A DNA stretch of 63,604 bases, from contig CACWPR010000002.1 of the NCBI GenBank assembly GCA_902762855.1, positions 1-63,604 on the forward strand. The letters run 5' to 3'. Of the stretch, positions 17,116 to 25,504 are shown in pieces (the first letter of the stretch is position 1; every line of letters begins with the position of its first letter). Source of the stretch: Ruminococcus flavefaciens (GTDB lineage: Bacteria > Bacillota > Clostridia > Oscillospirales > Ruminococcaceae). A program made the translations under genes and the position numbers. The notes beneath the pieces were generated by a model. The model saw only the letters and a list, made by a program, of their open reading frames with translations. It made no database searches and was not told the origin of the DNA.

Positions 17116-17195
17116 AAGTCAGCAACAGCAAAAAGATAAATGGTTATTGCAGGTCCGAATCCTGCCCTGCGGCAGCGTATGGTAAATGCTGACTT
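17116..17195 (+). ncRNA. RNA module 7 with T-arm-like hairpin, ending just before the Ro-like gene's ribosome site
   Basis: Perfect 9-bp helix AAGTCAGCA / TGCTGACTT, ACAGCA at 17125-17130, and GCAGG-TCCGAAT-CCTGC (17149-17165), a 5-bp stem with 7-nt loop like a tRNA T arm. It is not a full tRNA: no 5' strand matches the bases after the arm. AAAGGAG of the next gene begins 2 nt downstream. An alternative hairpin CAGCGT / ATGCTG (17173-17191) would break the closing helix. Confidence 0.65.
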
Positions 17196-17210
17196 GAAAG
17201 GAGTATCACT

Positions 17211-18680
17211 ATGCTTAACTATTTAAAGAATGAAGCAAATTCAACATATACAGAGAACGGTGCACTGGCTTACCGTTCAACACAGTCTTTCTGCCTGGAT
17301 ATGTTCTTCAAGGCAGGAGCTATGCGTAATTCCTCCGCAAAGGAAATTGCGGACACAGTTGCCCGTGCCTATGCTGAGGACCCCGACAAGACAATGAAGC
17401 TGATATTCTTCGCCCGTGACGCAAGAGGCGGACTGGGTGAGAGACGTTTCTTCCGCATAGCGGTATCTGCTCTCATGGAGCTCGCTCCTGAGGCTGTCCG
17501 CAGAAATCTCGAATTCTTCCCTGAGTACGGCCGTTTTGACGACCTGTTCGTTCTGCTGGGAACTCCTCTTGAAAAGGATGTGGCAGAGATAACTGACACT
17601 CAGCTCCGCTTTGACAAGGCTTCTATGGCCACAGGCGGAAAGGTATCTCTTCTGGCAAAGTGGATGCCCTCAGTTAATACCTCCTCAAAGGAGACACGGA
17701 ATATGGGCAGACATCTTGCAGGACTGCTGGGAATGTCCGAGGCTGAGTACAGAAAGACACTGTCTGCACTCCGCAAGTATGGCGATATCCTGGAGAACCG
17801 CCTCCGTGAGCGTGACTACACTTTCAGATATGAGGTGCAGCCCTCATGCGCTATGTTCAAGTACCGAAAGGCATTCATCCGCAATGACGGAGAGCGCTAC
17901 ACTGAGTTCCTGAATAGGGTAAATTCCGGTGAGACTAAGCTCAATGCAGACCGCCTGTATCCATACGACATAGTCCGCAAGGCTATAGACGGGGATATTT
18001 CTGAGACTGAAAGACTGTCTCTGGACACTGCCTGGAAGTCACTTCCTGACCTGACAGCAGCAAAGGGTGAAAACGCTATTGCAGTTGTTGACGGTTCCGG
18101 TTCAATGTACGGCGGCTGTGGCATACGTCCTATAGATGCGGCTCTGTCCCTGGGCATATACTTTGCAGAACACAATACCGGTGCTTTTGCAAACCACTTC
18201 ATCACCTTCTCTCAGACTCCCCGTCTGGTTGAAATAAAGGGCAGGGACATCGTTGAAAAGGCAAGGTACTGCCGTACCTTTAATGAGATAGCAAACACTG
18301 ACCTGGAAGCAGTTTTCAAGCTGATACTCAAGACTGCTATAAAGAACCATGTCCCTCAGTCTGAGCTGCCTGCAAAGATATACATAATCTCTGATATGCA
18401 GTTCGACTTCTGCGTAACCGGCGGTAATAACGATGTGCTGTTCCATGCGGTCAGAAAGCTCTACCGTCAGTACGGCTACAAGCTGCCTGAGGTGATATTC
18501 TGGAACGTTAACAGCCGTTCAGACGCAATGCCTGTTACTCGCTCCGAGACCGGTGCTGCACTGGTCTCCGGCTACTCTCCTGCGGTATTCGATATGGTGA
18601 TAGGCGGTGAGTGTTCACCTGAGAAGGTCATGGACCATATCCTCTCCTCGGAGAGATACGCCTGCATCACTGCTGTATAA
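17211..18680 (+). CDS. Ro60/TROVE-like vWA protein, DUF2828 type
   Basis: A 489-residue cytoplasmic protein. The N-terminal two thirds is helical with the motif LIFFARDARGGLGERRFFR (64-82) and FPEYGRFDDL (103-112), typical of DUF2828 and similar in layout to the HEAT-like ring of Ro60 proteins. The C-terminal third is a von Willebrand A domain with a complete MIDAS Asp-Gly-Ser-Gly-Ser (294-298) and the downstream ISDMQFDF Asp motif. Ro proteins bind Y RNAs and misfolded RNAs and help exoribonucleases. The gene follows rtcB and an RNA array, the arrangement of bacterial Ro/Y-RNA/RtcB loci. AAAGGAG lies 7 nt before the ATG. The DUF2828 versus TROVE label is from memory of motifs; RNA binding is inference. 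Confidence 0.8.
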   Translation: MLNYLKNEANSTYTENGALAYRSTQSFCLDMFFKAGAMRNSSAKEIADTVARAYAEDPDKTMKLIFFARDARGGLGERRFFRIAVSALMELAPEAVRRNLEFFPEYGRFDDLFVLLGTPLEKDVAEITDTQLRFDKASMATGGKVSLLAKWMPSVNTSSKETRNMGRHLAGLLGMSEAEYRKTLSALRKYGDILENRLRERDYTFRYEVQPSCAMFKYRKAFIRNDGERYTEFLNRVNSGETKLNADRLYPYDIVRKAIDGDISETERLSLDTAWKSLPDLTAAKGENAIAVVDGSGSMYGGCGIRPIDAALSLGIYFAEHNTGAFANHFITFSQTPRLVEIKGRDIVEKARYCRTFNEIANTDLEAVFKLILKTAIKNHVPQSELPAKIYIISDMQFDFCVTGGNNDVLFHAVRKLYRQYGYKLPEVIFWNVNSRSDAMPVTRSETGAALVSGYSPAVFDMVIGGECSPEKVMDHILSSERYACITAV

Positions 18681-18689
18681 GACACGCAA

Positions 18690-18722
18690 AAGGCCTCCTG
18701 TTTTGCAGGAGGTCTTATTATT
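18690..18722 (+). terminator. Rho-independent terminator after the Ro-like gene
   Basis: Stem AAGGCCTCCTG / CAGGAGGTCTT with a short T-rich loop, then TATTATTT. Confidence 0.75.
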
Positions 18723-18791
18723 TCAATTCAAGCCGCATCTCCGCCGTGGACCGGCTCCGGGACTCCCTTGCACTGTCATGTACGAAGTCCT

Positions 18792-18820
18792 TTGACATTT
18801 TACGCTGTTGATGCTATAAT
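18792..18820 (+). promoter_or_regulatory. Perfect-consensus promoter of the ABC-F gene
   Basis: TTGACA (18792-18797), 17 nt, TATAAT (18815-18820). Transcription would start near 18827, after the first possible ATG of the frame (18826), which rules out that start and supports TTG 18880. Confidence 0.88.
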
Positions 18821-18879
18821 AGTCTTTGGCAGACTCTTCAGGCCTGCCTTATCATTTGCGCTTAAAAGGAGCGGTCAGC

Positions 18880-20673
18880 TTGATATTATTATCTGCACAG
18901 AATATTTCTAAAACATATATGGAACGCAAGGTGCTGGATGATGTGTCCTTCTTCCTGAATGAGGGTGACAAAGTCGGCATCATAGGCATCAATGGCACCG
19001 GAAAGTCCACATTGCTGAAAATACTTGCCGGTGCCGAGGAAGCAGACGGCGGCGATGTCATCAGGACCAAAGGCATAAGAATATCCTACCTTCCACAGAT
19101 ACCGGAATTCGACGACAGCGGCAATATACTTGAACAGGTAATGTCACATCTGCCTGCTGACCTGAAAGAGTCGAAGGAGTACGAGGCTAAGTCCATACTT
19201 GACAAGCTGGAGCTCCCGGACTACAGCCGTGACATCAGCACACTTTCCGGCGGAGAAAAGCGCCGGGCGGCTATTGCGGCTGCACTGATACAGCCAAGTG
19301 AAGTCCTTCTTCTGGACGAGCCTACCAACCACATCGACAATGAAACTGCTCAGATGCTGGAGGACCTTCTTCTGAAATACCGTGGAGCTATCGTCATGGT
19401 GACTCATGACCGGTACTTCCTCAATAAGATATGCCGAAGGATAGTTGAGGTAGACAGGGGAAAGATATATTCCTGCGAGGGGAGCTACAGTCAGTACCTT
19501 GAATACAAGGCTCAGCGTGAGGCTGATGCCGAGGCGGCAGAGCGAAAGAACAGGTCACTTTACCGCCGTGAGCTTGAATGGATAAGCAGGGGAGCCCGTG
19601 CAAGGGGGACAAAGTCCAGGGACAGGATAGAGCGCTTTGAGGCGCTGAAAAACCGTGAGGTCCCGGTGGAGGCGGAGAAATTACAGCTTCAGTCCGTGTC
19701 CACAAGACTTGGCAAAAAGACTATTGAGATAGAGAATATCAGCAAGTCAGCAGATGGCAGACCGCTCATTACTGACTTTTCATACATCATCTCCCGTGAT
19801 GCCAGGATAGGCATTGTAGGACACAACGGCGCCGGCAAGAGCACCTTCCTCAGGATGCTCACCGGAGAGGTCCGGCCTGACTCCGGCACAATAACTTTGG
19901 GAGACACGGTAAATATCGGCTACTTCTCTCAGGAGTGCGAGTCAATGGACCCGTCCATGCGTGTGATAGAGTACATACGTGAGACTGCCGACCGTGTGCA
20001 GACTCCTGACGGCACAGTGACTGCATCACAGATGCTGGAGCGATTTCTGTTCACCTCCGAGCTTCAGTGGAACCGTATAGAGAAGCTCTCAGGAGGAGAG
20101 AGGAAAAGACTTTATCTGCTGAAAATACTCATGACAGCTCCGAATATCCTCCTTCTGGACGAGCCTACCAATGACCTTGATATTGCCACTCTGACCATAC
20201 TTGAGGACTATCTTGAGAATTTCAGCGGAGCAGTTATAGCTGTTTCCCATGACCGGTACTTCCTTGACAAAATGGCCGATGAGATATTTGAATTCCGTGA
20301 TGGACAGTGCATAAGGTACAACGGCAATTACAGTGACTATGCAGAGAGAGTCCGTGCTGAAAGAGAGCCTGCCTCAGAACGTCCAAAGAAGAAAACGGAC
20401 AAGAAGGAGCGTGTGTTCATCGGAAAGACAAAGCTCCGCTTCTCCTTCAAGGAACAGAGGGAGTTCGACACTATCGACGACGACATAGCCGCTCTTGAAC
20501 AGCAGATAGCTGATACAGAAAAGGCAATATCCGCAAACAGCTCGGACTATGTGAAATTGCAGGAGCTCTCCGACAAAAAGACGGAGCTTGAAACTCAGCT
20601 TGACGCTAAAATGGAACGCTGGGTCTACCTCAACGACCTTGCAGAGCGCATAGCAAGGGGAGAGACAGTCTGA
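18880..20673 (+). CDS. ABC-F ATPase, Uup/YfmR type
   Basis: A 597-residue soluble protein with two ABC ATPase domains and no membrane part. First domain: GINGTGKST, LSGGEKRR, LLDEPTNHID; second: GHNGAGKST, LSGGERKR, LLDEPTNDLD. Between them lies the charged ABC-F linker; the C-terminus (about 515-597) is a coiled coil of the ABC_tran_CTD type found in Uup and YfmR. Such proteins bind the ribosomal E site to resolve stalled translation. The start is a TTG at 18880 with AAAAGGAGC upstream; the longer frame from 18826 begins before the transcript. The second ABC-F gene is convergent. Confidence 0.9.
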   Translation: MILLSAQNISKTYMERKVLDDVSFFLNEGDKVGIIGINGTGKSTLLKILAGAEEADGGDVIRTKGIRISYLPQIPEFDDSGNILEQVMSHLPADLKESKEYEAKSILDKLELPDYSRDISTLSGGEKRRAAIAAALIQPSEVLLLDEPTNHIDNETAQMLEDLLLKYRGAIVMVTHDRYFLNKICRRIVEVDRGKIYSCEGSYSQYLEYKAQREADAEAAERKNRSLYRRELEWISRGARARGTKSRDRIERFEALKNREVPVEAEKLQLQSVSTRLGKKTIEIENISKSADGRPLITDFSYIISRDARIGIVGHNGAGKSTFLRMLTGEVRPDSGTITLGDTVNIGYFSQECESMDPSMRVIEYIRETADRVQTPDGTVTASQMLERFLFTSELQWNRIEKLSGGERKRLYLLKILMTAPNILLLDEPTNDLDIATLTILEDYLENFSGAVIAVSHDRYFLDKMADEIFEFRDGQCIRYNGNYSDYAERVRAEREPASERPKKKTDKKERVFIGKTKLRFSFKEQREFDTIDDDIAALEQQIADTEKAISANSSDYVKLQELSDKKTELETQLDAKMERWVYLNDLAERIARGETV

Positions 20674-20689
20674 CCTGACAGGTAAACAG

Positions 20690-20722
20690 AAAGCACCTTT
20701 CGTAGTGAAAGGTGCTTTTTTT
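20690..20722. terminator. Bidirectional terminator between two ABC-F genes
   Basis: 12-bp stem AAAGCACCTTTC / GAAAGGTGCTTT with TTTT on the plus side and an A/T-rich flank on the other, between convergent genes. Confidence 0.85.
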
Positions 20723-22275
20723 CATATTATCTTAGTAGACCATTCCTCGATGTTCCAGATGTTGTCTGCAATGTCCATATAGAAATCCGGTTCATGGCTC
20801 ACCATGAGGACGGTTCCCTTGTAGTCCTTTATGGCTTTTTTCAGGGACTCCTTTGCATCAACGTCAAGGTGGTTGGTAGGCTCGTCCAGTACCAGGAGGT
20901 TTATTTCTTTCAGCATTATCCTGCATATCCTGACCTTTGCGTTTTCGCCGCCGGAGAGTACTCTCATCTGTGAAGTGATGTGCTCTGTGGTCAGTCCGCA
21001 CTGTGCAAGAGCTGCACGGACCTCTGCATTTGTCATTGAGGGATATTCCTCCCAGATAACGTCCAGTGCAGTCTTTGAGGTGGACTCCTCCTCCTGCTCG
21101 AAGTAGCCGTACTCGACGAACTGGTCGTGTTCAACGTAGCCTGAGAGCGGCGGAATGATTTTCAGAAGAGTTTTGAGGAGAGTTGACTTTCCTATGCCGT
21201 TGACTCCACGAATGGCTATTTTCTGACCATTTTCCACCTTTACAGATATTGGCTTGGTAAGTGGCTCATCGTAGCCGAGAACTATGTCCTTGCAGTCTAT
21301 TACCACACGGCCGGGAGTACGTGCCTTCCGGAATGAGAAGGTAGGCTTCGGCTTTTCACGCATGAGAGTTATCTTGTCCATTTTGTCCAGCTTTTTCTGA
21401 CGGGACTTGGCCATGTTAGTGGTAGCGACTCTTGCCTTGTTGCGGGCGATGAAGTCCTCCAGGTCTGCTATCTCCTTCTGCTGTTTCTCATAGGCCTGTT
21501 CTATCTGCTTCTTTTTGAGCTCATACATCCTTGTGAAGTTGTCGTAGTCACCGGTGTATCGGGTCATAACGGCATTTTCAACATGGTAGACCACGTTTAT
21601 GACGCTGTTCATGAAGGGAACGTCATGTGATACCAGTATGAAGGCGTTTTCGTAGTTCTGGAGAAAGTTTGTCAGCCAGCGGATATGGTTCTCATCGAGG
21701 AAGTTTGTAGGCTCGTCCAGAATGAGTATCATCGGGTTTTCCAGCAGTACCTTTGCAAGAAGTACCTTAGCTCGCTGACCGCCTGAGAGCTCCGCAACAT
21801 CTCTGTCAAGGCCTATCTCGTTAAGTCCGAGTCCGTTTGCGTACTCGGATATTTTTGCGTCGATAGTGTAGAAGCCGCTGTAGTCGAGGATGCTCTGTAT
21901 CTCCCCGACATCCTCCATGAGCTGAGTCATTTCCTCCTCGGAGCAGTCTGACATCTTATCGTAAAGGGAAAGCATTTCCTTTTCCAGTTCTGAGAGGTGG
22001 TCAAAGGCCTCACGGAGGACATCACGGATGGACTTTCCCTTTGCAAGTGTGCTGTACTGGTCGAGGTAGCCGGTAGTAATGTGGCGGCACCATTCTATTT
22101 TTCCCTCGTCGGGCTGGAGCTTGCCCATGATTATGTTAAGAAATGTGGACTTTCCTTCGCCGTTGGCGCCTACAAGACCGACGTGTTCACCTTTGAGAAG
22201 GCGGAAAGATGCGTCGTTGAGTATCTGTCTTGCGCCAAAGCCGTGGGTAACGTGTTCAACATTGAGTATACTCAT
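20722..22275 (-). CDS. ABC-F family ATPase (YbiT/YkpA-like)
   Basis: A 517-residue tandem ATPase without membrane segments. Walker A GANGEGKST, signature LSGGQRAK, Walker B ILILDEPTNFLD in the first half; GVNGIGKST, LSGGENAK, LLVLDEPTNHLD in the second; a basic coiled-coil linker ARVATTNMAKSRQKKLDK joins them. It has no C-terminal extension, like YbiT-type translation factors and also several antibiotic-resistance ABC-Fs; sequence alone does not separate these. A good -10 TATAAT about 60 nt upstream and an AGGAT ribosome site precede it. Confidence 0.9.
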   Translation of the reverse strand: MSILNVEHVTHGFGARQILNDASFRLLKGEHVGLVGANGEGKSTFLNIIMGKLQPDEGKIEWCRHITTGYLDQYSTLAKGKSIRDVLREAFDHLSELEKEMLSLYDKMSDCSEEEMTQLMEDVGEIQSILDYSGFYTIDAKISEYANGLGLNEIGLDRDVAELSGGQRAKVLLAKVLLENPMILILDEPTNFLDENHIRWLTNFLQNYENAFILVSHDVPFMNSVINVVYHVENAVMTRYTGDYDNFTRMYELKKKQIEQAYEKQQKEIADLEDFIARNKARVATTNMAKSRQKKLDKMDKITLMREKPKPTFSFRKARTPGRVVIDCKDIVLGYDEPLTKPISVKVENGQKIAIRGVNGIGKSTLLKTLLKIIPPLSGYVEHDQFVEYGYFEQEEESTSKTALDVIWEEYPSMTNAEVRAALAQCGLTTEHITSQMRVLSGGENAKVRICRIMLKEINLLVLDEPTNHLDVDAKESLKKAIKDYKGTVLMVSHEPDFYMDIADNIWNIEEWSTKII

Positions 22276-22496
22276 TTTATCCTCCGAATAGTTCCTTTTA
22301 TTGTTGTGATATAGTAATTATAACACATATCAGCACAAAAAACAAGACCGTCTATCCGGCGGCTCGGCAGTTGCTGAACGGTACGTTTATAAAACGTAGA
22401 ATACACGTTGACCGACTATATAAGGCTGACAGAGATACTTGAAAATTGGTACTCCAATTTCACGGCAAATGTCATTGACAGATAAGCTCCATAATG

Positions 22497-22525
22497 TTGA
22501 AAAATAACGGCATTCATGATATAAT
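22497..22525 (+). promoter_or_regulatory. Promoter of the zinc-ribbon four-gene cassette
   Basis: TTGAAA (22497-22502), 17 nt, TATAAT (22520-22525), about 50 nt before the first ATG. The gap 22276-22579 otherwise holds only the divergent ABC-F promoter and shows no further gene or RNA. Confidence 0.75.
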
Positions 22526-22579
22526 TGTGGTATAAAATTATGATTCTATGTACGTTTTCTATAAAATGGAGGTGAGCTT

Positions 22580-23542
22580 ATGTTCTGTCAGAAATGCGGA
22601 AAGAAGATAAATGACGATGACATTTTCTGTGCTTACTGCGGCGAGTCCACGAGTGAAGAAACGATGCCGTCAGGCCAGCAGCCGACACCGGTCATGCAGC
22701 CCTATCAGGCTAACCCATTTATCGGCGGAGGTCAGCCGGAGGTGCCGTCTAAAAAGGGAAAGGGACTTATAATAACTGTCACGGTACTTGCAGTGCTCCT
22801 TGCGGCCGCTGTGGGAACGGTGCTCTTTCTCCTGCTGAAGGATGATGACAGCGGCTCCTCAAGAAAAAAGAGCAGCTCCTCTTCATCGGAGAATGTCAGT
22901 GAGGAGGCAGTGACGGACTTGCCTGAAACGGTGATCTACACTTCAACGGAGACCACAACAACTGAAACTTCGACTGCGGCCACAACTTCGACTACTATGA
23001 CTGCTACTACCGAAACGGAGACTACTACTGTGACTACCGAGCCGCAGACTGAGCCTCCCTCACTATCTGATGACACTGAGGCAATGAACGAGGCAATGTT
23101 CTACTCCACAGATGAAAGGCCTGTCTTTGAGGAATTTGATTGGTGCTACGGCCAGTCAGGAATGGTTACATCGCATCCTCAGGATGCTGAGCCGATAACC
23201 GACCCTCTTGGTTTCAACGGAGGCTGGAAGGCAATGATGATATACAATGACGGCTCCTTCCTTCGAGAGATAAATAATTTCAATATAATTACAGACGGTA
23301 CCTCTGCCAGCCTGTCTATCGACTGGTACTACGGGGAGATGCCGAACACAGAGCCATTCTTTATGGAGGATTCAGATGATACACTCTTCACTGGCGAGGT
23401 CATCGAAAACGGCATATCCGTTGACGGACCTGCACAGCTTATTCTGAACGACTTCTGGAAGGCTGACGGCAAGGAGTACGCACTCGGAACAATGAATCTT
23501 ATGTATGGATATACTGCTTACGTAGCAATGGTCAGAAAGTAG
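22580..23542 (+). CDS. Membrane-anchored zinc-ribbon protein with extracellular domain
   Basis: A 320-residue protein. An N-terminal cytosolic zinc ribbon (CQKCGKK then CAYCGE) is followed by a Pro/Gln linker, one transmembrane helix (about residues 63-87), a Ser-rich stretch, a Thr/Glu-rich stalk (about 118-155) and an extracellular beta-rich domain of about 150 residues that I do not recognise (for example DWCYGQSGMV and SLSIDWYYGEMP). This double-sided layout suggests an envelope protein. It is the first of four co-oriented genes; the next begins 10 nt after its stop. Confidence 0.75.
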   Translation: MFCQKCGKKINDDDIFCAYCGESTSEETMPSGQQPTPVMQPYQANPFIGGGQPEVPSKKGKGLIITVTVLAVLLAAAVGTVLFLLLKDDDSGSSRKKSSSSSSENVSEEAVTDLPETVIYTSTETTTTETSTAATTSTTMTATTETETTTVTTEPQTEPPSLSDDTEAMNEAMFYSTDERPVFEEFDWCYGQSGMVTSHPQDAEPITDPLGFNGGWKAMMIYNDGSFLREINNFNIITDGTSASLSIDWYYGEMPNTEPFFMEDSDDTLFTGEVIENGISVDGPAQLILNDFWKADGKEYALGTMNLMYGYTAYVAMVRK

Positions 23543-23552
23543 GTCGGCGGAA

Positions 23553-24938
23553 ATGTTAGGTGAAAAAATAGACTATATACTCAGAGGCCTTGAAACTGAT
23601 ATTTCGGAGATAGCAAAGTATGCCGGAGCTACACGCTCTGCGTTCAGTCATCTCCGGGGAGGTTCAAGGAATTACGACAGGAGCAGCAGGACAGTCCGGA
23701 GATTCGCAGACGGACTTTGCACCTATGCAGAAATGACGGAAAAGACAGATACTCTATGCCGGATGATATCCTCAGATGGTCTTTCCGGAAACGAACTGCG
23801 GAGTGCGGCTGTTGAGTGGCTTTTTTCAGGTGAGCCTCCATTACATAAACAGGAGCGTCCGGACCCGGTGCTCTTCGGAAAGAAACTAAGTGCCCTCATG
23901 GAGCTTGCCGGAGTCTCAGGCAGCAAGCTGAGCAGGGAGCTCAACATAGACGCATCCTATATCAGCCGTATGCGGAGCGGAGAGCGTATGCCGAACAAAA
24001 AGGACCAGCTCATCTCCAGGATGTGCTCATGCCTTGCAATGAGGATAAGGGACAGCCGCCGGCTGAAAGAGCTGGGGGAGGTCATAGGGGTGCCGGAGGA
24101 ATATATTTCCGCAGACTCTGCCGCCGGAAATATATTTGAATGGCTCTGCGGACAGGAGGACTCAGAGGATGTAAGTACAGTAAAGGCACTGATAAGGACC
24201 ATAGAGTCACTTCCTGACTCTTTCCCGGATGCATCTGCGGATATAGCTCCGGAGCTGGTCAGCCCGATGATAGTTACTGCCGGAGAGTATACCGGCGACG
24301 AAGGACTGCGGTCTGCCGTTATAAGGTTCCTTGCTGAGGCGTCAGAGCAGAGAGCTCCTGAGCTCCTGCTGTATTCCGACCGGGACATGGACTGGATAGA
24401 CGGAGACTTCCGGAAGATCTGGTCAGCGCTTATGCTCAGATGCGTAAGGTCCGGGGTCATGATAAAGATAATCCACAATGTTGAAAGAAGTGCGGCCGAG
24501 ATGATAAAGGCCATAACGAACTGGCTGCCTATCTATATGACAGGAATGGTGACCTCATGGTACAATACTGTACCTAAGGGCAGCAGGTTCAGCAATACTT
24601 TTTTCCTCATGCCGGGAAAGTCCTGCATTGAAGGAAACTGCATATGCGGAATGGAAGAAATGTCGGAGTACCGCTATATCACCGACGCTGAGAAGCTCCG
24701 CATCAGGGGACTTTATTTTGACAAGCTCATGGAGGACAGCCGTCCGCTTATCAGGTTTTCAACAGGTCCCGGCGCCGCTGTGGGAAACTACTCGGTGTAC
24801 AACATCGGACACATACAGATATGTATTGGAAAAAGAGAGGTGATAGTAAACAAGCTGACCGGTCATTTAATAAATTTCAGGATAACGCATCCCATACTGT
24901 GCAGAGCTTTCAGGAGTTTTGCTGAGAGCATAGTCTGA
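23553..24938 (+). CDS. Double helix-turn-helix regulator with an unrecognised C-terminal domain
   Basis: A 461-residue cytoplasmic protein. The N-terminus looks like two XRE-type HTH repeats: residues about 12-45 (DISEIAKYAGATRSAFSHL) and 108-140 (SGSKLSRELNIDASYISRMR). A middle helical region leads to a C-terminal part (about 255-450) with alternating strands and helices, including LLLYSDRDMDWI, MIKIIHNVER and a Cys pair NCICG. It may be an effector or ligand-sensing module; I do not recognise it. It lies between two membrane zinc-ribbon genes and may regulate the cassette (inference). Confidence 0.6.
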   Translation: MLGEKIDYILRGLETDISEIAKYAGATRSAFSHLRGGSRNYDRSSRTVRRFADGLCTYAEMTEKTDTLCRMISSDGLSGNELRSAAVEWLFSGEPPLHKQERPDPVLFGKKLSALMELAGVSGSKLSRELNIDASYISRMRSGERMPNKKDQLISRMCSCLAMRIRDSRRLKELGEVIGVPEEYISADSAAGNIFEWLCGQEDSEDVSTVKALIRTIESLPDSFPDASADIAPELVSPMIVTAGEYTGDEGLRSAVIRFLAEASEQRAPELLLYSDRDMDWIDGDFRKIWSALMLRCVRSGVMIKIIHNVERSAAEMIKAITNWLPIYMTGMVTSWYNTVPKGSRFSNTFFLMPGKSCIEGNCICGMEEMSEYRYITDAEKLRIRGLYFDKLMEDSRPLIRFSTGPGAAVGNYSVYNIGHIQICIGKREVIVNKLTGHLINFRITHPILCRAFRSFAESIV

Positions 24939-24967
24939 CAGCAGGGACCATGAAAGGAGATGTTGAT

Positions 24968-25504
24968 ATGTCTGAAAATATTTGTCGTAACTGCGGAGCA
25001 GAGCTTCTTCCCGGAGCTAAATTCTGCTCGAAGTGCAGAGCGGCTGTGGAAGTCCCGGCAGCGGAGACCTGCAGGGCCTGCGGAGCGCAGCTCCTTCCCG
25101 GAGCGAGATTTTGTTCAAAGTGCAGGACCTCAGTGGAAAACTCCGGATACGAGGAAGCTCAGCCTGTGTTATCTATGACAGCGGGCAAGAAAAAGTCCAT
25201 GACAAGGCCTGTCAGCATTATCCTGACAGCGGCCTGCATAGTCCTTGCGACACTTTGCGCTGTTATTATCCCGAAGAGGATAAAGGAGGTCAGTAAGCAG
25301 GAGGAGCCTGAGGAATATATAGTTGCCGGGGACGAGCTCACTGATGAGCAGATAGAAGAATATCAGCGGATAAATGCCGCTGTTGACAATGACACTCTCT
25401 TCGAGGAAGTCACCGAGGGCGAGACTATCATGAATTACGAGGACGCCGTTGGTTACTACGAATGGATGAACCGTGATGAAAGCGAGGTCGATGAAGATGA
25501 CTGA
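24968..25504 (+). CDS. Double zinc-ribbon single-pass membrane protein
   Basis: A 178-residue protein with two near-identical zinc ribbons in the first 60 residues (CRNCGAELLPGAKFCSKC and CRACGAQLLPGARFCSKC), evidently an internal duplication, then one transmembrane helix (about 82-102) and an acidic extracellular tail ending NRDESEVDEDD. ATG 24968 has AAAGGAG 8 nt upstream. The stop overlaps the next gene by 8 nt. The role is unknown; zinc-ribbon membrane proteins of this form are common near large surface proteins. Confidence 0.75.
   Translation: MSENICRNCGAELLPGAKFCSKCRAAVEVPAAETCRACGAQLLPGARFCSKCRTSVENSGYEEAQPVLSMTAGKKKSMTRPVSIILTAACIVLATLCAVIIPKRIKEVSKQEEPEEYIVAGDELTDEQIEEYQRINAAVDNDTLFEEVTEGETIMNYEDAVGYYEWMNRDESEVDEDD

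Larger units (their letters stand above)
16715..17195 (+). ncRNA. Tandem array of structured RNA modules (Y-RNA-like / tRNA-mimic), between rtcB and Ro-like gene
   Basis: This roughly 480-nt stretch has no credible ORF and folds into consecutive helices. Six modules share one plan: a 7-13 bp closing helix, the motif ACAGCA (ACTGCA in module 4) 0-2 nt after its 5' strand, a variable loop, an A-rich segment, then the 3' strand. In four modules the helix is bounded by TAAG and CTTG while inner pairs differ with pairing kept (AAGGCAC/GTGCCTT, AAGACGTG/CACGTCTT, AAGGCGCA/TGCGTCTT, AAGTCAGCA/TGCTGACTT), which is covariation within the array. Two modules carry T-arm-like hairpins. Ro proteins elsewhere bind Y RNAs, and bacterial YrlA RNAs contain tRNA-like domains and lie near rsr and rtcB, so a Y-RNA-like role is likely but inferred. 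Confidence 0.75.

Noticed and set aside
17149..17172. Possible functional tRNA with T arm GCAGGTCCGAATCCTGC
   Set aside because: The 7 nt after the arm have no complementary 5' acceptor strand upstream, and no D arm or anticodon arm in proper spacing is visible.
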